Below the pieces are notes generated by a model that did no database searches, was not told the DNA's origin, and saw nothing but the letters and a program-made list of their open reading frames with translations. This document shows positions 1 to 4,608 of a stretch of DNA of 6,322 nucleotides, piece by piece; the first letter of the stretch is position 1, and the number at the start of each line of letters is the position of its first letter. The stretch comes from Pseudomonadota bacterium (GTDB lineage: Bacteria; Pseudomonadota; Gammaproteobacteria; Xanthomonadales; Xanthomonadaceae): positions 1 through 6,322 of the forward strand of contig JAFAFD010000332.1 in assembly GCA_023423675.1 (NCBI GenBank). The letters run 5' to 3'. The translations under genes and the position numbers were made by a program.

Positions 1-399
1 GTCAGCAGACACTCCGTCGAGCCAGTTCTTGCCAACCGCCGCCGCAACCTGCTCTCCCATGACGACAGCGGGCCGTCGGGCACGGATGAGGCGAAGGAAG
101 TGGGGCCACAGGTGCCGATCGTCATCCTGGGCTTTTCCCTTACCCGCGACGGAGAACGGCTGGCACGGGGCGCTTCCGGTCCAGAGCTCGCGGTCGTCGG
201 GCCACCCAGCAAGTCGAGCTGCAAGGGACCAACCGGCGATGCCGGCGAAGAAGTGGCACTGCCGGTATCCGGCGAGGTCTGAGGGTTGAACATCGGTGAT
301 GCTCCTGATGTCGACGTGGCCGGGTGGGATCAGTCCGGCATCGATGAGGTTGCGGATCCACTGCGCGGCGTAGGGATCCCACTCGCTGTAGTAGTTCAT
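1..399 (-). CDS. Phage C5 cytosine DNA methyltransferase, N-terminal part (runs off left edge)
   Basis: This gene would transfer a methyl group from S-adenosylmethionine to C5 of cytosine in DNA. The open frame starts at the ATG at 399 and stays open for 133 codons to the window edge, so the C-terminal half is missing. Motif I is FFAGIAGW at residues 50-57. The catalytic motif IV is GSAPCQPFS, with nucleophile Cys79. A motif VI equivalent, GEQV, lies at 115-118 and replaces the usual ENV. About 49 residues precede motif I, and only about 27 separate motif I from the catalytic Cys, which is much shorter than in M.HhaI-type enzymes. This architecture matches, from memory, a compact methyltransferase family common in phages. 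Its start overlaps the upstream stop by 4 nt (ATGA), with only a weak ribosome binding site, so translation is probably coupled. No restriction endonuclease is visible nearby, so self-protection or DNA modification is more likely than a restriction-modification pair. The target-recognition region is not in the window. Confidence 0.9.
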   Translation of the reverse strand, partial: MNYYSEWDPYAAQWIRNLIDAGLIPPGHVDIRSITDVQPSDLAGYRQCHFFAGIAGWSLAARLAGWPDDRELWTGSAPCQPFSVAGKGKAQDDDRHLWPHFLRLIRARRPAVVMGEQVAAAVGKNWLDGVSAD

Positions 400-704
400 G
401 CGAACAGGTCCAGTTGGGCCGGCAGAGCCGGCGTCGGGGTGGGGAGCGCGTGCGCAGCGGTGGCCCCGAGTTGGTCCATTCGCTGCAGCAGGCGGGCGGC
501 ATAGTTCTCGTTGTTCCTGATGAACCACGAAAGCTGGGCGGCCCTGAATTTGTCACCAGGGAGTGCACGCAACCGCAGGGCTTCCCGCTCTTTGCGCAGC
601 TCCCGGATGTGATGGAGCGTTTGGGAGTGCGCGCCGGGCAGGCGTCGGCGGTCGTAGTCATCCTCGGCGGGATCGGACACGCTTGCCGTGTTGCGGGCCG
701 TCAT
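396..704 (-). CDS. Small phage protein with C-terminal beta-clamp-binding motif (102 aa)
   Basis: I do not recognise this protein as a named family. Residues 1-25 are polar and probably disordered. Residues 28-78 are helical and highly charged (QTLHHIRELRKEREALRLR, then KFRAAQLSWFIRNNENYAARLLQRMDQLG). Residues 87-96 form a Pro/Thr-rich linker. The chain ends QLDLFA, with QLDLF at 97-101, an exact match to the QL(S/D)LF consensus by which bacterial proteins bind the DNA polymerase III sliding clamp DnaN. The layout of folded helices, flexible linker and terminal peptide is what a clamp ligand usually looks like. A second similar peptide, QLSWF at 57-61, sits inside the helical part and is probably coincidental. 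Its ATG overlaps the upstream stop by 4 nt and its stop overlaps the methyltransferase start by 4 nt. The ribosome binding site is weak, so coupling is likely. Clamp binding is inference from the motif. Confidence 0.85.
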   Translation of the reverse strand: MTARNTASVSDPAEDDYDRRRLPGAHSQTLHHIRELRKEREALRLRALPGDKFRAAQLSWFIRNNENYAARLLQRMDQLGATAAHALPTPTPALPAQLDLFA

Positions 705-892
705 CGCGCACCGCCAGTGGCATGCGCCATTACCCGCTGGGCTTCCGCCATGTCGCCCCGCGCCAGCGCCTGCAGGGCCAGGCCCCGCGCTTCCCAGGCA
801 CGCACGGTCGCCGGCGATGCCGAGTCGAGCGTGACCCCGGACATGCTGGCCAGCTCCCGGCCGACCTCGCGGTGGTCGATGGGATCAGCCAT
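701..892 (-). CDS. Small helical phage protein of unknown function (63 aa)
   Basis: This protein of 63 residues has no recognised family. It is mostly predicted alpha-helix: residues 7-17 (HREVGRELASM), then a long Ala-rich amphipathic stretch from about 27 to 57 that holds alternating acidic and basic residues. It has no cysteines, signal peptide or membrane segment. The ATG at 892 has a good ribosome binding site (GGAGG about 7 nt upstream) and overlaps the preceding stop by 8 nt through the string ATGGCTGA. The next junction upstream uses the same string. Its own stop overlaps the next start by 4 nt. The overlaps at both ends and the ribosome binding site support it as a real gene. A small regulatory or protein-binding role is possible, but nothing in the sequence identifies it. 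Confidence 0.75.
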   Translation of the reverse strand: MADPIDHREVGRELASMSGVTLDSASPATVRAWEARGLALQALARGDMAEAQRVMAHATGGAR

Positions 893-1025
893 GAGCCACC
901 CTCCGCCAGCACCAGGCTGCGGCCCTTCCAGCCTGCCGCCCCAGCCACAGTGCGGTGATGCCGAACACGAACACGCCCAGCGCGATGGCGAAGCTCACGG
1001 CCACGGTTGCGAGGTGGTCAGCCAT
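885..1025 (-). CDS. Small single-pass membrane protein (46 aa)
   Basis: This gene encodes a 46-residue protein dominated by one hydrophobic segment, roughly residues 5-28 (ATVAVSFAIALGVFVFGITALWLG). An Arg-rich tail with WCWRR near the end follows. The positive-inside rule suggests the C-terminus faces the cytoplasm. I chose the ATG at 1025 because AAGGA lies about 8 nt upstream and because the start then overlaps the preceding stop by 8 nt (ATGGCTGA), like its neighbours. An in-frame ATG at 1040 would add five residues (MKDSV). Much longer in-frame extensions would overlap the 66-residue zinc-ribbon gene almost completely and are rejected. Function is unknown. Small inner-membrane proteins in phage early regions often act in superinfection exclusion or host modulation, but nothing here proves that. 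Confidence 0.7.
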   Translation of the reverse strand: MADHLATVAVSFAIALGVFVFGITALWLGRQAGRAAAWCWRRVAHG

Positions 1026-1218
1026 TACCGAATCCTTCATCGCGCCGTGCTGCTGCACCGTCCTTGACGCACTCCGGGCAGTAGTCGAGGCGGCCACGGT
1101 TGGCCCAGCCGTACTCGCGGATGCGGCGGCGGCACTCAGCGGCCGTTTCGTTGGGAGCGTCAGCTGTTTCGGTTTCGCCACATCCATCGCAGGTGTACTG
1201 CAACCATTTCTCAATCAT
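1018..1218 (-). CDS. Small zinc-ribbon phage protein (66 aa)
   Basis: The protein has two CxxC knuckles, C10-x2-C13 (CDGC) and C47-x2-C50 (CPEC), separated by 33 residues. This is the usual layout of a four-cysteine zinc ribbon. The spacer contains the helix-forming ETAAECRRRIREYGW and then RGRLDYCPEC, a pattern I recall from many short uncharacterised phage proteins. Such ribbons bind one zinc ion and usually contact DNA, RNA or protein. The tail after residue 52 is charged and Gly-rich. The ATG at 1218 overlaps the upstream stop by 8 nt (ATGATTGA), with an AAGGCGG ribosome binding site upstream, and the stop overlaps the membrane-protein gene by 8 nt. Zinc binding is well supported by the motif; the biological role is not known. 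Confidence 0.85.
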   Translation of the reverse strand: MIEKWLQYTCDGCGETETADAPNETAAECRRRIREYGWANRGRLDYCPECVKDGAAARRDEGFGNG

Positions 1219-1786
1219 TGCCCACCGCCTTGCTGTCGATCAGGGCGCGAAGCTGCCGCGCGCATTCGTAGTAAGGACCGCTATAGGCGTCACCCACTTC
1301 TTCGTCGCCCAACCCATCGAACTTCGCTGCGAGGGCGCGGAACTGCCCCAGGTCCACGGCCTGCGCGGGCGGGGCCTCCCAGTGGCCTGCACCATCGTCC
1401 ACCCACGTCCATCCAGCGGCGGCAAGCACGGCAGCGGCTGCGGCGTTCTTGCGCGCATCATCGACGGCATCCATTGCGGTCCTGATCGACCGCTTGGCGG
1501 GGAACGCCGGGTGATCCGCCGCGCACTCCTTCCAGCGAGCATCAGGATCAATGCCGAGGTGCGCCCACAGCGATGCCAGCGTGGCCGAAGGCTTCCGACC
1601 ACCATTCGGGTAGATGGATACTTCGGCACTACCGCCTTTCCGATGCCGGCGGACATGGTGCACCTCTCGAATCCAGCGCTTGTTGCCGTCCACGTTGCTG
1701 GAGACGATGAAGGTTGCATCGCCGGCCTCCAGGCGGTGCTTCCGAATGCGCTGTGGCGGGTAGTCGGGATAGTCGCTCTTGCTCAC
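1211..1786 (-). CDS. Phage hypothetical protein, GTG start (191 aa)
   Basis: I do not recognise a named family. I place the start at the GTG at 1786, because AAGGAAGG lies 6 nt upstream and the codon overlaps the preceding stop as GTGA. A longer in-frame start at 1870 would run 85 nt into the upstream gene and lacks support. The N-terminus is basic and mixed (PPQRIRKHRLE, then WIREVHHVRRHRKGG around 38-52), which could bind nucleic acid. The centre has an Ala-rich helix (RTAMDAVDDARKNAAAAAVLAAAGW, about 102-126) followed by a Trp-containing turn, WTWVDDGAGHWE. The C-terminal 50 residues (LGQFRALAAKFDGLGDEEV, then PYYECARQLRALI) are helical and resemble, from memory, a tail module reused in mosaic phage proteins. 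The two halves may therefore have separate origins. Confidence 0.8.
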   Translation of the reverse strand: MSKSDYPDYPPQRIRKHRLEAGDATFIVSSNVDGNKRWIREVHHVRRHRKGGSAEVSIYPNGGRKPSATLASLWAHLGIDPDARWKECAADHPAFPAKRSIRTAMDAVDDARKNAAAAAVLAAAGWTWVDDGAGHWEAPPAQAVDLGQFRALAAKFDGLGDEEVGDAYSGPYYECARQLRALIDSKAVGND

Positions 1787-2466
1787 TGGCCACCTTCCTT
1801 GGCCGCGCGAGCGGCGAGATAGTCGCCCAGCACCGTGCCTTCCTGATCCGCCGCCAGCACATTCCCGCACGATCCGGGCATGCCCACGCTGGGGTCACCT
1901 TCGTCGTATGCGCCCTGGAAGCGGAGCAGCGGCTTTTCGTGCCATTCCTCCGGAAGTAAATGATCCAGAACGCCCTCGCCAAGGCTGGTGCTCAGCTCAC
2001 GAACTGCGTCGAACTCATGCAGCCGGCCGTTGTGCCAGGCGATTCCTGCGCAGGTCGGGCAGATGACATCTGCGTGCTTGCGGTCACAGTTTGAACAGGC
2101 GTGCTTCACCGGCTCCTGCCCCGCCGGCTGGCGGGTTTTGGCCCAGTGATCCAGCAGGATTGCAACGGAGTCGTGAACCGATGCAGGCAGTTCGCCATTC
2201 GGGTTGCTGCCCTCTCGCTGAACATACGGCTCGATCATGTCTGCGATGGCGCAGTACACGTCTTCCTCAACCGACGCGCCCACCGGCTGGCGGGCGGCGA
2301 TTGAGGCTCGCGCATATTCGCGCATCTGCTCGGCGGTGTAGCCATAGATCCTAACGCCTGTCGGCAGGTGAGTATCCACTACATCTTTTTGCGGGAGTTC
2401 GGGCAAATCCATTTCGCCGATCTGCGCGACCAGGCGCTGGGCTGCGCCGTCTGCCATGGTGTTCAT
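1783..2466 (-). CDS. Mosaic phage protein with central zinc ribbon (227 aa)
   Basis: This is a modular protein without a named function. Residues 1-30 are acidic. Residues 36-59 (TGVRIYGYTAEQMREYARASIAAR) form a helix-containing module that I recall in many variable phage early proteins of the Ead/Ea22-like type. Residues 66-110 (EEDVYCAIADMIEPYVQREG, then SVHDSVAILLDHWAKT) are helical. A zinc ribbon follows, C124-x2-C127-x8-C136-x2-C139 (CSNC, CPTC), then HNGRLHEF. The remaining segment is acidic, with LLPEEWHEKPLLRFQGAYDEGD at about 170-191. Short RQPVG/RQPAG linkers at residues 59-63 and 112-116 flank the second module. The ATG at 2466 has GGGAG 6 nt upstream and overlaps the upstream stop by 4 nt. 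The in-frame ATG three codons later has no suitably spaced ribosome binding site. Function is unknown; protein or nucleic-acid binding is plausible. Confidence 0.85.
   Translation of the reverse strand: MNTMADGAAQRLVAQIGEMDLPELPQKDVVDTHLPTGVRIYGYTAEQMREYARASIAARQPVGASVEEDVYCAIADMIEPYVQREGSNPNGELPASVHDSVAILLDHWAKTRQPAGQEPVKHACSNCDRKHADVICPTCAGIAWHNGRLHEFDAVRELSTSLGEGVLDHLLPEEWHEKPLLRFQGAYDEGDPSVGMPGSCGNVLAADQEGTVLGDYLAARAAKEGGQ
1793..1800 (-). promoter_or_regulatory. Shine-Dalgarno site supporting a GTG start
   Basis: AAGGAAGG on the minus strand lies 6 nt upstream of the GTG at 1786. Together with the GTGA overlap it fixes the start of the 191-residue protein, rather than a longer in-frame start at 1870. 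Confidence 0.7.
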
Positions 2467-2807
2467 GCGTCGGCTCCCATGTGGCGGTCAATTGCCTCAT
2501 CCAGTTCTTCCTTCTCGCACTTTCCATGCGCGCCCATTGCAAGGGCCAGCGGACAGGACTTATGGCGTCCCGGTGCGTATGCGCCAGTTTCGACAAGGAA
2601 CCGATACCGCTCCGCATCCACCCGCAGCGCATCAGCCTCGGCGCGCAGGCGGCCTATCTCGCGGTCGCGTGCTCCAAGCTGGGCAGCAATGTCCGATTTG
2701 GAGTGCAGGTTCTCGCGAGTCATCGCATCGACGTGACGGCCGTAGTAGCCGCCGTCAATGTCCAGTTCCATAGGGCAAACTTCGGGATACTGCTTCTCGA
2801 TGCTCAT
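2463..2807 (-). CDS. Coiled-coil phage hypothetical protein (114 aa)
   Basis: The N-terminal third is polar (ELDIDGGYYGRHVDAMTREN). Residues 38-70 are strongly helical with alternating charges (AAQLGARDREIGRLRAEADA, then LRVDAERYRFL) and probably form a short coiled coil. The pattern LRxDAERYRFL followed near the C-terminus by KEELDEAID is one I recall from short uncharacterised phage proteins. Single cysteines at 11, 85 and 97 do not form a clear zinc site. The ATG at 2807 has a strong AAGGAG ribosome binding site about 8 nt upstream and overlaps the preceding stop by 4 nt. Its stop overlaps the next gene by 4 nt. I assign no function; an oligomeric adaptor is possible. Confidence 0.8.
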   Translation of the reverse strand: MSIEKQYPEVCPMELDIDGGYYGRHVDAMTRENLHSKSDIAAQLGARDREIGRLRAEADALRVDAERYRFLVETGAYAPGRHKSCPLALAMGAHGKCEKEELDEAIDRHMGADA

Positions 2808-3025
2808 ACCCGCTTCTCCTTCTGCTTGGTGCGTCCTGCGTGGCCACCCTCGACCACCTGGCGGCGGCTCACGGTGGATCGGTCGATGGGGCTGGTGCCG
2901 AGCTTCTGGACCTTGCCGCCCGAGCGCAGGAAGCGATCCACGTCATCGGCGATCTGCCGGGCCTCGGCGTCCTTCTGCTGCTGGCTCGCGCCTTCGAACG
3001 TGCGCTGTACGTGGATGCTGGTCAT
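2804..3025 (-). CDS. Small charged phage protein (73 aa)
   Basis: The protein is 73 residues, highly charged, and has no cysteines or membrane segment. The central part (QQQKDAEARQIADDVDRFLRSGGKVQKLG, about 15-43) holds a helix ending in FLRSGGKVQKL. I recall this FLxSGG turn followed by a beta strand in many short phage and plasmid proteins. The C-terminal 30 residues are basic and probably disordered (RTKQKEKRV at the end), so RNA or DNA contact is possible. I chose the ATG at 3025 because it overlaps the upstream stop by 4 nt, like its neighbours, and has AAGGGG about 8 nt upstream. A TTG six codons earlier, at 3043, is less likely. The function is unknown. Confidence 0.75.
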   Translation of the reverse strand: MTSIHVQRTFEGASQQQKDAEARQIADDVDRFLRSGGKVQKLGTSPIDRSTVSRRQVVEGGHAGRTKQKEKRV

Positions 3026-3399
3026 GCGGTCGCCCCTTCGCAAATCTCAATCACCCGGCGCAGGTCGTCGTCGCTCATCCAACCCATGTGGCAATCGCGC
3101 TCGGACAGGCCGGTCTGTTCCCGAAGCCAGGCGTAGGCCTTGGCGCGCTTCATGCGACCCGTCTTCCAGATCGGGTCGAAAGCTGCGTGGGCGGCCATCT
3201 TCAGGCGTCGCGTTTCAGCGGTTGCAAGTCGACCCATGCGACGGTCGCTGTCCGGGTGGCACCCAACCCATGCGCCATCAGGCAGGCATGCCCAGAATTT
3301 CTTTGCATAGAGGTCCGGCCGGTGCGGATACACCTCGCGGCCGGTGACCAGCGTGGCCTCGCAGTTGCAGACCGGACAGGGACGACGAACAGCGTTCAT
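3022..3399 (-). CDS. DUF3268-like zinc-finger protein (125 aa)
   Basis: The sequence resembles, from memory, the zinc-finger-containing family DUF3268, found in phages and mobile elements. Its recognisable parts in order are CPVC at 8-11, VYPHRPDLYAKKFWACLPDG at 23-42, the signature WVGCHPDSDRRMGRLA at 44-59, an aligned helix RRLKMAAHAAFDPIW at 64-78, RAKAYAWLREQTGL at 85-98 and CHMGW at 103-107. The molecular function of the family is not established. The second metal knuckle looks altered: C38 is followed by LPDG rather than a second nearby Cys, so C38, C47 and H48 may supply the ligands. The ATG at 3399 has AGGAG 6 nt upstream and overlaps the preceding stop by 4 nt. Another ATG four bases upstream is out of frame and too close to the ribosome binding site. 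A longer in-frame start at 3600 lies within the upstream gene and is rejected. Confidence 0.85.
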   Translation of the reverse strand: MNAVRRPCPVCNCEATLVTGREVYPHRPDLYAKKFWACLPDGAWVGCHPDSDRRMGRLATAETRRLKMAAHAAFDPIWKTGRMKRAKAYAWLREQTGLSERDCHMGWMSDDDLRRVIEICEGATA

Positions 3400-3617
3400 G
3401 CATGGCTCCTGAAAGGCTCGCGCCGCACAGGGCCGAACCATAGATTTACGTGGTTGTTCAGTTCGACCTGCAGCGGATCGCGCCGCAGGGGTCTCAGCGG
3501 GTCGCACAGCCTCCGCTCGGTGTTCCGGCAGGGCGCGCACGCGGCGGTGACCTTCCCGTTGATCAGAGGGAAGAACCGCAGCGGCAGCCGGGCCGCGCAC
3601 TTGGTGCAGGTCTTCAT
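3396..3617 (-). CDS. Small two-CxxC zinc-binding phage protein (73 aa)
   Basis: The protein begins MKTCTKC and has C4-x2-C7 and C27-x2-C30 (CAPC), a compact four-cysteine zinc finger with a 19-residue spacer (AARLPLRFFPLINGKVTAA). This layout recalls the N-terminal zinc knuckle of phage endonuclease VII and HNH proteins, where CTKCG...F is followed by CKPCR, but no nuclease domain follows here. The remaining 43 residues are Arg-rich (RPLRRDPLQVELNNHVNLWF), suggesting nucleic-acid contact. The ATG at 3617 overlaps the helix-turn-helix gene's stop by 4 nt, and the stop overlaps the next start by 4 nt. The same frame is open upstream to 3851, but that part lies over the helix-turn-helix gene and is not used. 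It may be a stand-alone zinc-finger module or a remnant of a larger protein. Confidence 0.78.
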   Translation of the reverse strand: MKTCTKCAARLPLRFFPLINGKVTAACAPCRNTERRLCDPLRPLRRDPLQVELNNHVNLWFGPVRREPFRSHA

Positions 3618-3829
3618 GGCAGGCGAGCCTTCATCAGGTTTGCCCAGGTCAGCGGGTAGGGGCCGCGCTTGATCCGGTCGTAGGCCGTGCTGCGCGATAC
3701 GTCCAGAATCTCCGCGACCTGTGCGGTGGTGTAGCGCTTTCCCTCGATCACGCTGGCGTAAAGCTGGGCGCGGGTCAGCCCGGCGCGGCGGAAGCTCTTG
3801 CGGTGGCACGGGTAGGTGGAGACGTCCAT
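3614..3829 (-). CDS. Small helix-turn-helix DNA-binding protein (71 aa)
   Basis: The second half contains a clear helix-turn-helix, TTAQVAEILDVSRSTAYDRI at residues 34-53, followed by KRGPYPLTWANL. This arrangement, a preceding helix (LTRAQLYASVIEGKRY) and then the helix-turn-helix, is that of small phage DNA-binding regulators. It may regulate this operon or act as an adaptor. I prefer the ATG at 3829, which shares one base with the exonuclease stop (TGATG) and lies 7 nt from AGGAGG. A GTG one codon upstream (3832) would give a GTGA overlap but only 4 nt spacing. The strong ribosome binding site sits inside the end of the exonuclease gene. No likely operator is visible, since no promoter is seen in the window. 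Confidence 0.82.
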   Translation of the reverse strand: MDVSTYPCHRKSFRRAGLTRAQLYASVIEGKRYTTAQVAEILDVSRSTAYDRIKRGPYPLTWANLMKARLP

Positions 3830-4608
3830 CACGCGGCCTCCTGATGATCACCAGCGCGCAGGCTCTTCTCGAAACCGTCCACCATCAGGCGGAACGGTTC
3901 CAGGTCGGCGCGCATCTTGGCGATGAAAGCCTCGTCGCGCTCGAACCGGCGCCACCACAGCTGCCGGCCTACCGCAGCCAGCGCCGGGCAGAACAGCCCG
4001 ATGTGCCACCATTGCCGCCCGGTCAGCCACATACAGCCCTGAGCCTGCTCGAACACCTCGCTTGCATCGTCATCGATGTGGAAGGCGCGCAGCTTCTCCG
4101 GGTTGATGAAGGCCTTGTATTCGCTGCCGCCGTCAGTGTTGATGAAGCCATCCGCCGAACAACCGTAGTTCCCGCAGTCGCTCAGCACGAACCCGGCACG
4201 GCGCACCAGCAGCCCGGACTGCACCTCATGCTCGGCGCGGGCCAGCGGTTCCAGCTCATGGCCGCGGCGCATGGCGAAGGTCTCGAATCCCTCGTCCAGT
4301 GGCTCACCGTTGATTCGCTCGATGGCCAGGCGGAAGGCGTAGTTCTTGGACGCCTCGCTGAAGTCGCCGATCGGCTCGCCGGCCAACGCCTTCTCGATCA
4401 CAGCCGACTTCGGCACGGCCTTGTAGCTGGCTGCCTCGGCAGCGGCCTTGGGTGCCATCCCGGCCAGCACTGCATCGACGTAGACGCGCTGCTGGTCGGT
4501 CAGCTCGCCCACGCGAGAGCGCGCGGTGGCGAACATGCTAGCGGTGATGACCCCGGCTCTAGCGTTGTGCCATGCGTCGCTGCCCTGGTCGCAGTGGATC
4601 AACCTCAT
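3829..4608 (-). CDS. YqaJ / lambda-Exo family 5'-3' dsDNA exonuclease (259 aa)
   Basis: This nuclease should degrade the 5' strand of double-stranded DNA ends, leaving 3' single strands for RecT to coat and anneal. The match to lambda Exo is direct. Residues 7-24 read DQGSDAWHNARAGVITAS, and lambda Exo has EQGDDAWHKLRLGVITAS. Thus W13, R17 and S24 align with the active-site region holding lambda R28 and S35. The metal site is D153 (CSADGF) with E163-x-K165 (GSEYKAF), the same D-x9-E-x-K spacing as lambda D119/E129/K131. A later block, EQAQGCMWLTGRQWW at 187-201, matches lambda's AQVQYSMWVTRKNAWY. At 259 residues it is about 33 longer than lambda Exo, with additional sequence between about residues 30 and 115. 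The ATG at 4608 overlaps the recT stop by 4 nt and has GGAGGT 6 nt upstream. Lambda Exo is a ring-shaped trimer; the same is expected here. Confidence 0.96.
   Translation of the reverse strand: MRLIHCDQGSDAWHNARAGVITASMFATARSRVGELTDQQRVYVDAVLAGMAPKAAAEAASYKAVPKSAVIEKALAGEPIGDFSEASKNYAFRLAIERINGEPLDEGFETFAMRRGHELEPLARAEHEVQSGLLVRRAGFVLSDCGNYGCSADGFINTDGGSEYKAFINPEKLRAFHIDDDASEVFEQAQGCMWLTGRQWWHIGLFCPALAAVGRQLWWRRFERDEAFIAKMRADLEPFRLMVDGFEKSLRAGDHQEAA
3837..3842 (-). promoter_or_regulatory. Shine-Dalgarno site deciding the helix-turn-helix gene start
   Basis: AGGAGG on the minus strand lies 7 nt from the ATG at 3829 but only 4 nt from the adjacent in-frame GTG at 3832, which favours the ATG. 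It lies within the last codons of the exonuclease gene. Confidence 0.7.

Noticed and set aside
57..61. Restriction endonuclease partner for the methyltransferase
   Set aside because: None of the neighbouring genes in the window has nuclease motifs apart from the YqaJ exonuclease, which belongs with RecT. A partner could only lie beyond the left edge.
414..1067. Long open frame on the plus strand (217 codons)
   Set aside because: It lies antisense to four overlapping minus-strand genes that have ribosome binding sites and recognisable features. Its product is low-complexity and Arg/Pro/Ala-rich, as expected from GC-rich antisense frames.
1100..1822. Long open frame on the plus strand (240 codons)
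   Set aside because: It is antisense to the 191-residue and zinc-ribbon genes and shows no recognisable domain or suitably placed ribosome binding site.
3400..3600. N-terminal extension of the DUF3268-like gene to 3600
   Set aside because: The extension lies over the two-CxxC gene in another frame and is Arg/Pro/Ala-rich shadow sequence. The ATG at 3399 has a good ribosome binding site and the 4-nt overlap typical here.
2481..3672. Two long overlapping plus-strand frames
   Set aside because: They overlap each other in different frames and lie opposite the minus-strand run containing the DUF3268-like gene. The products look like shadow translation.
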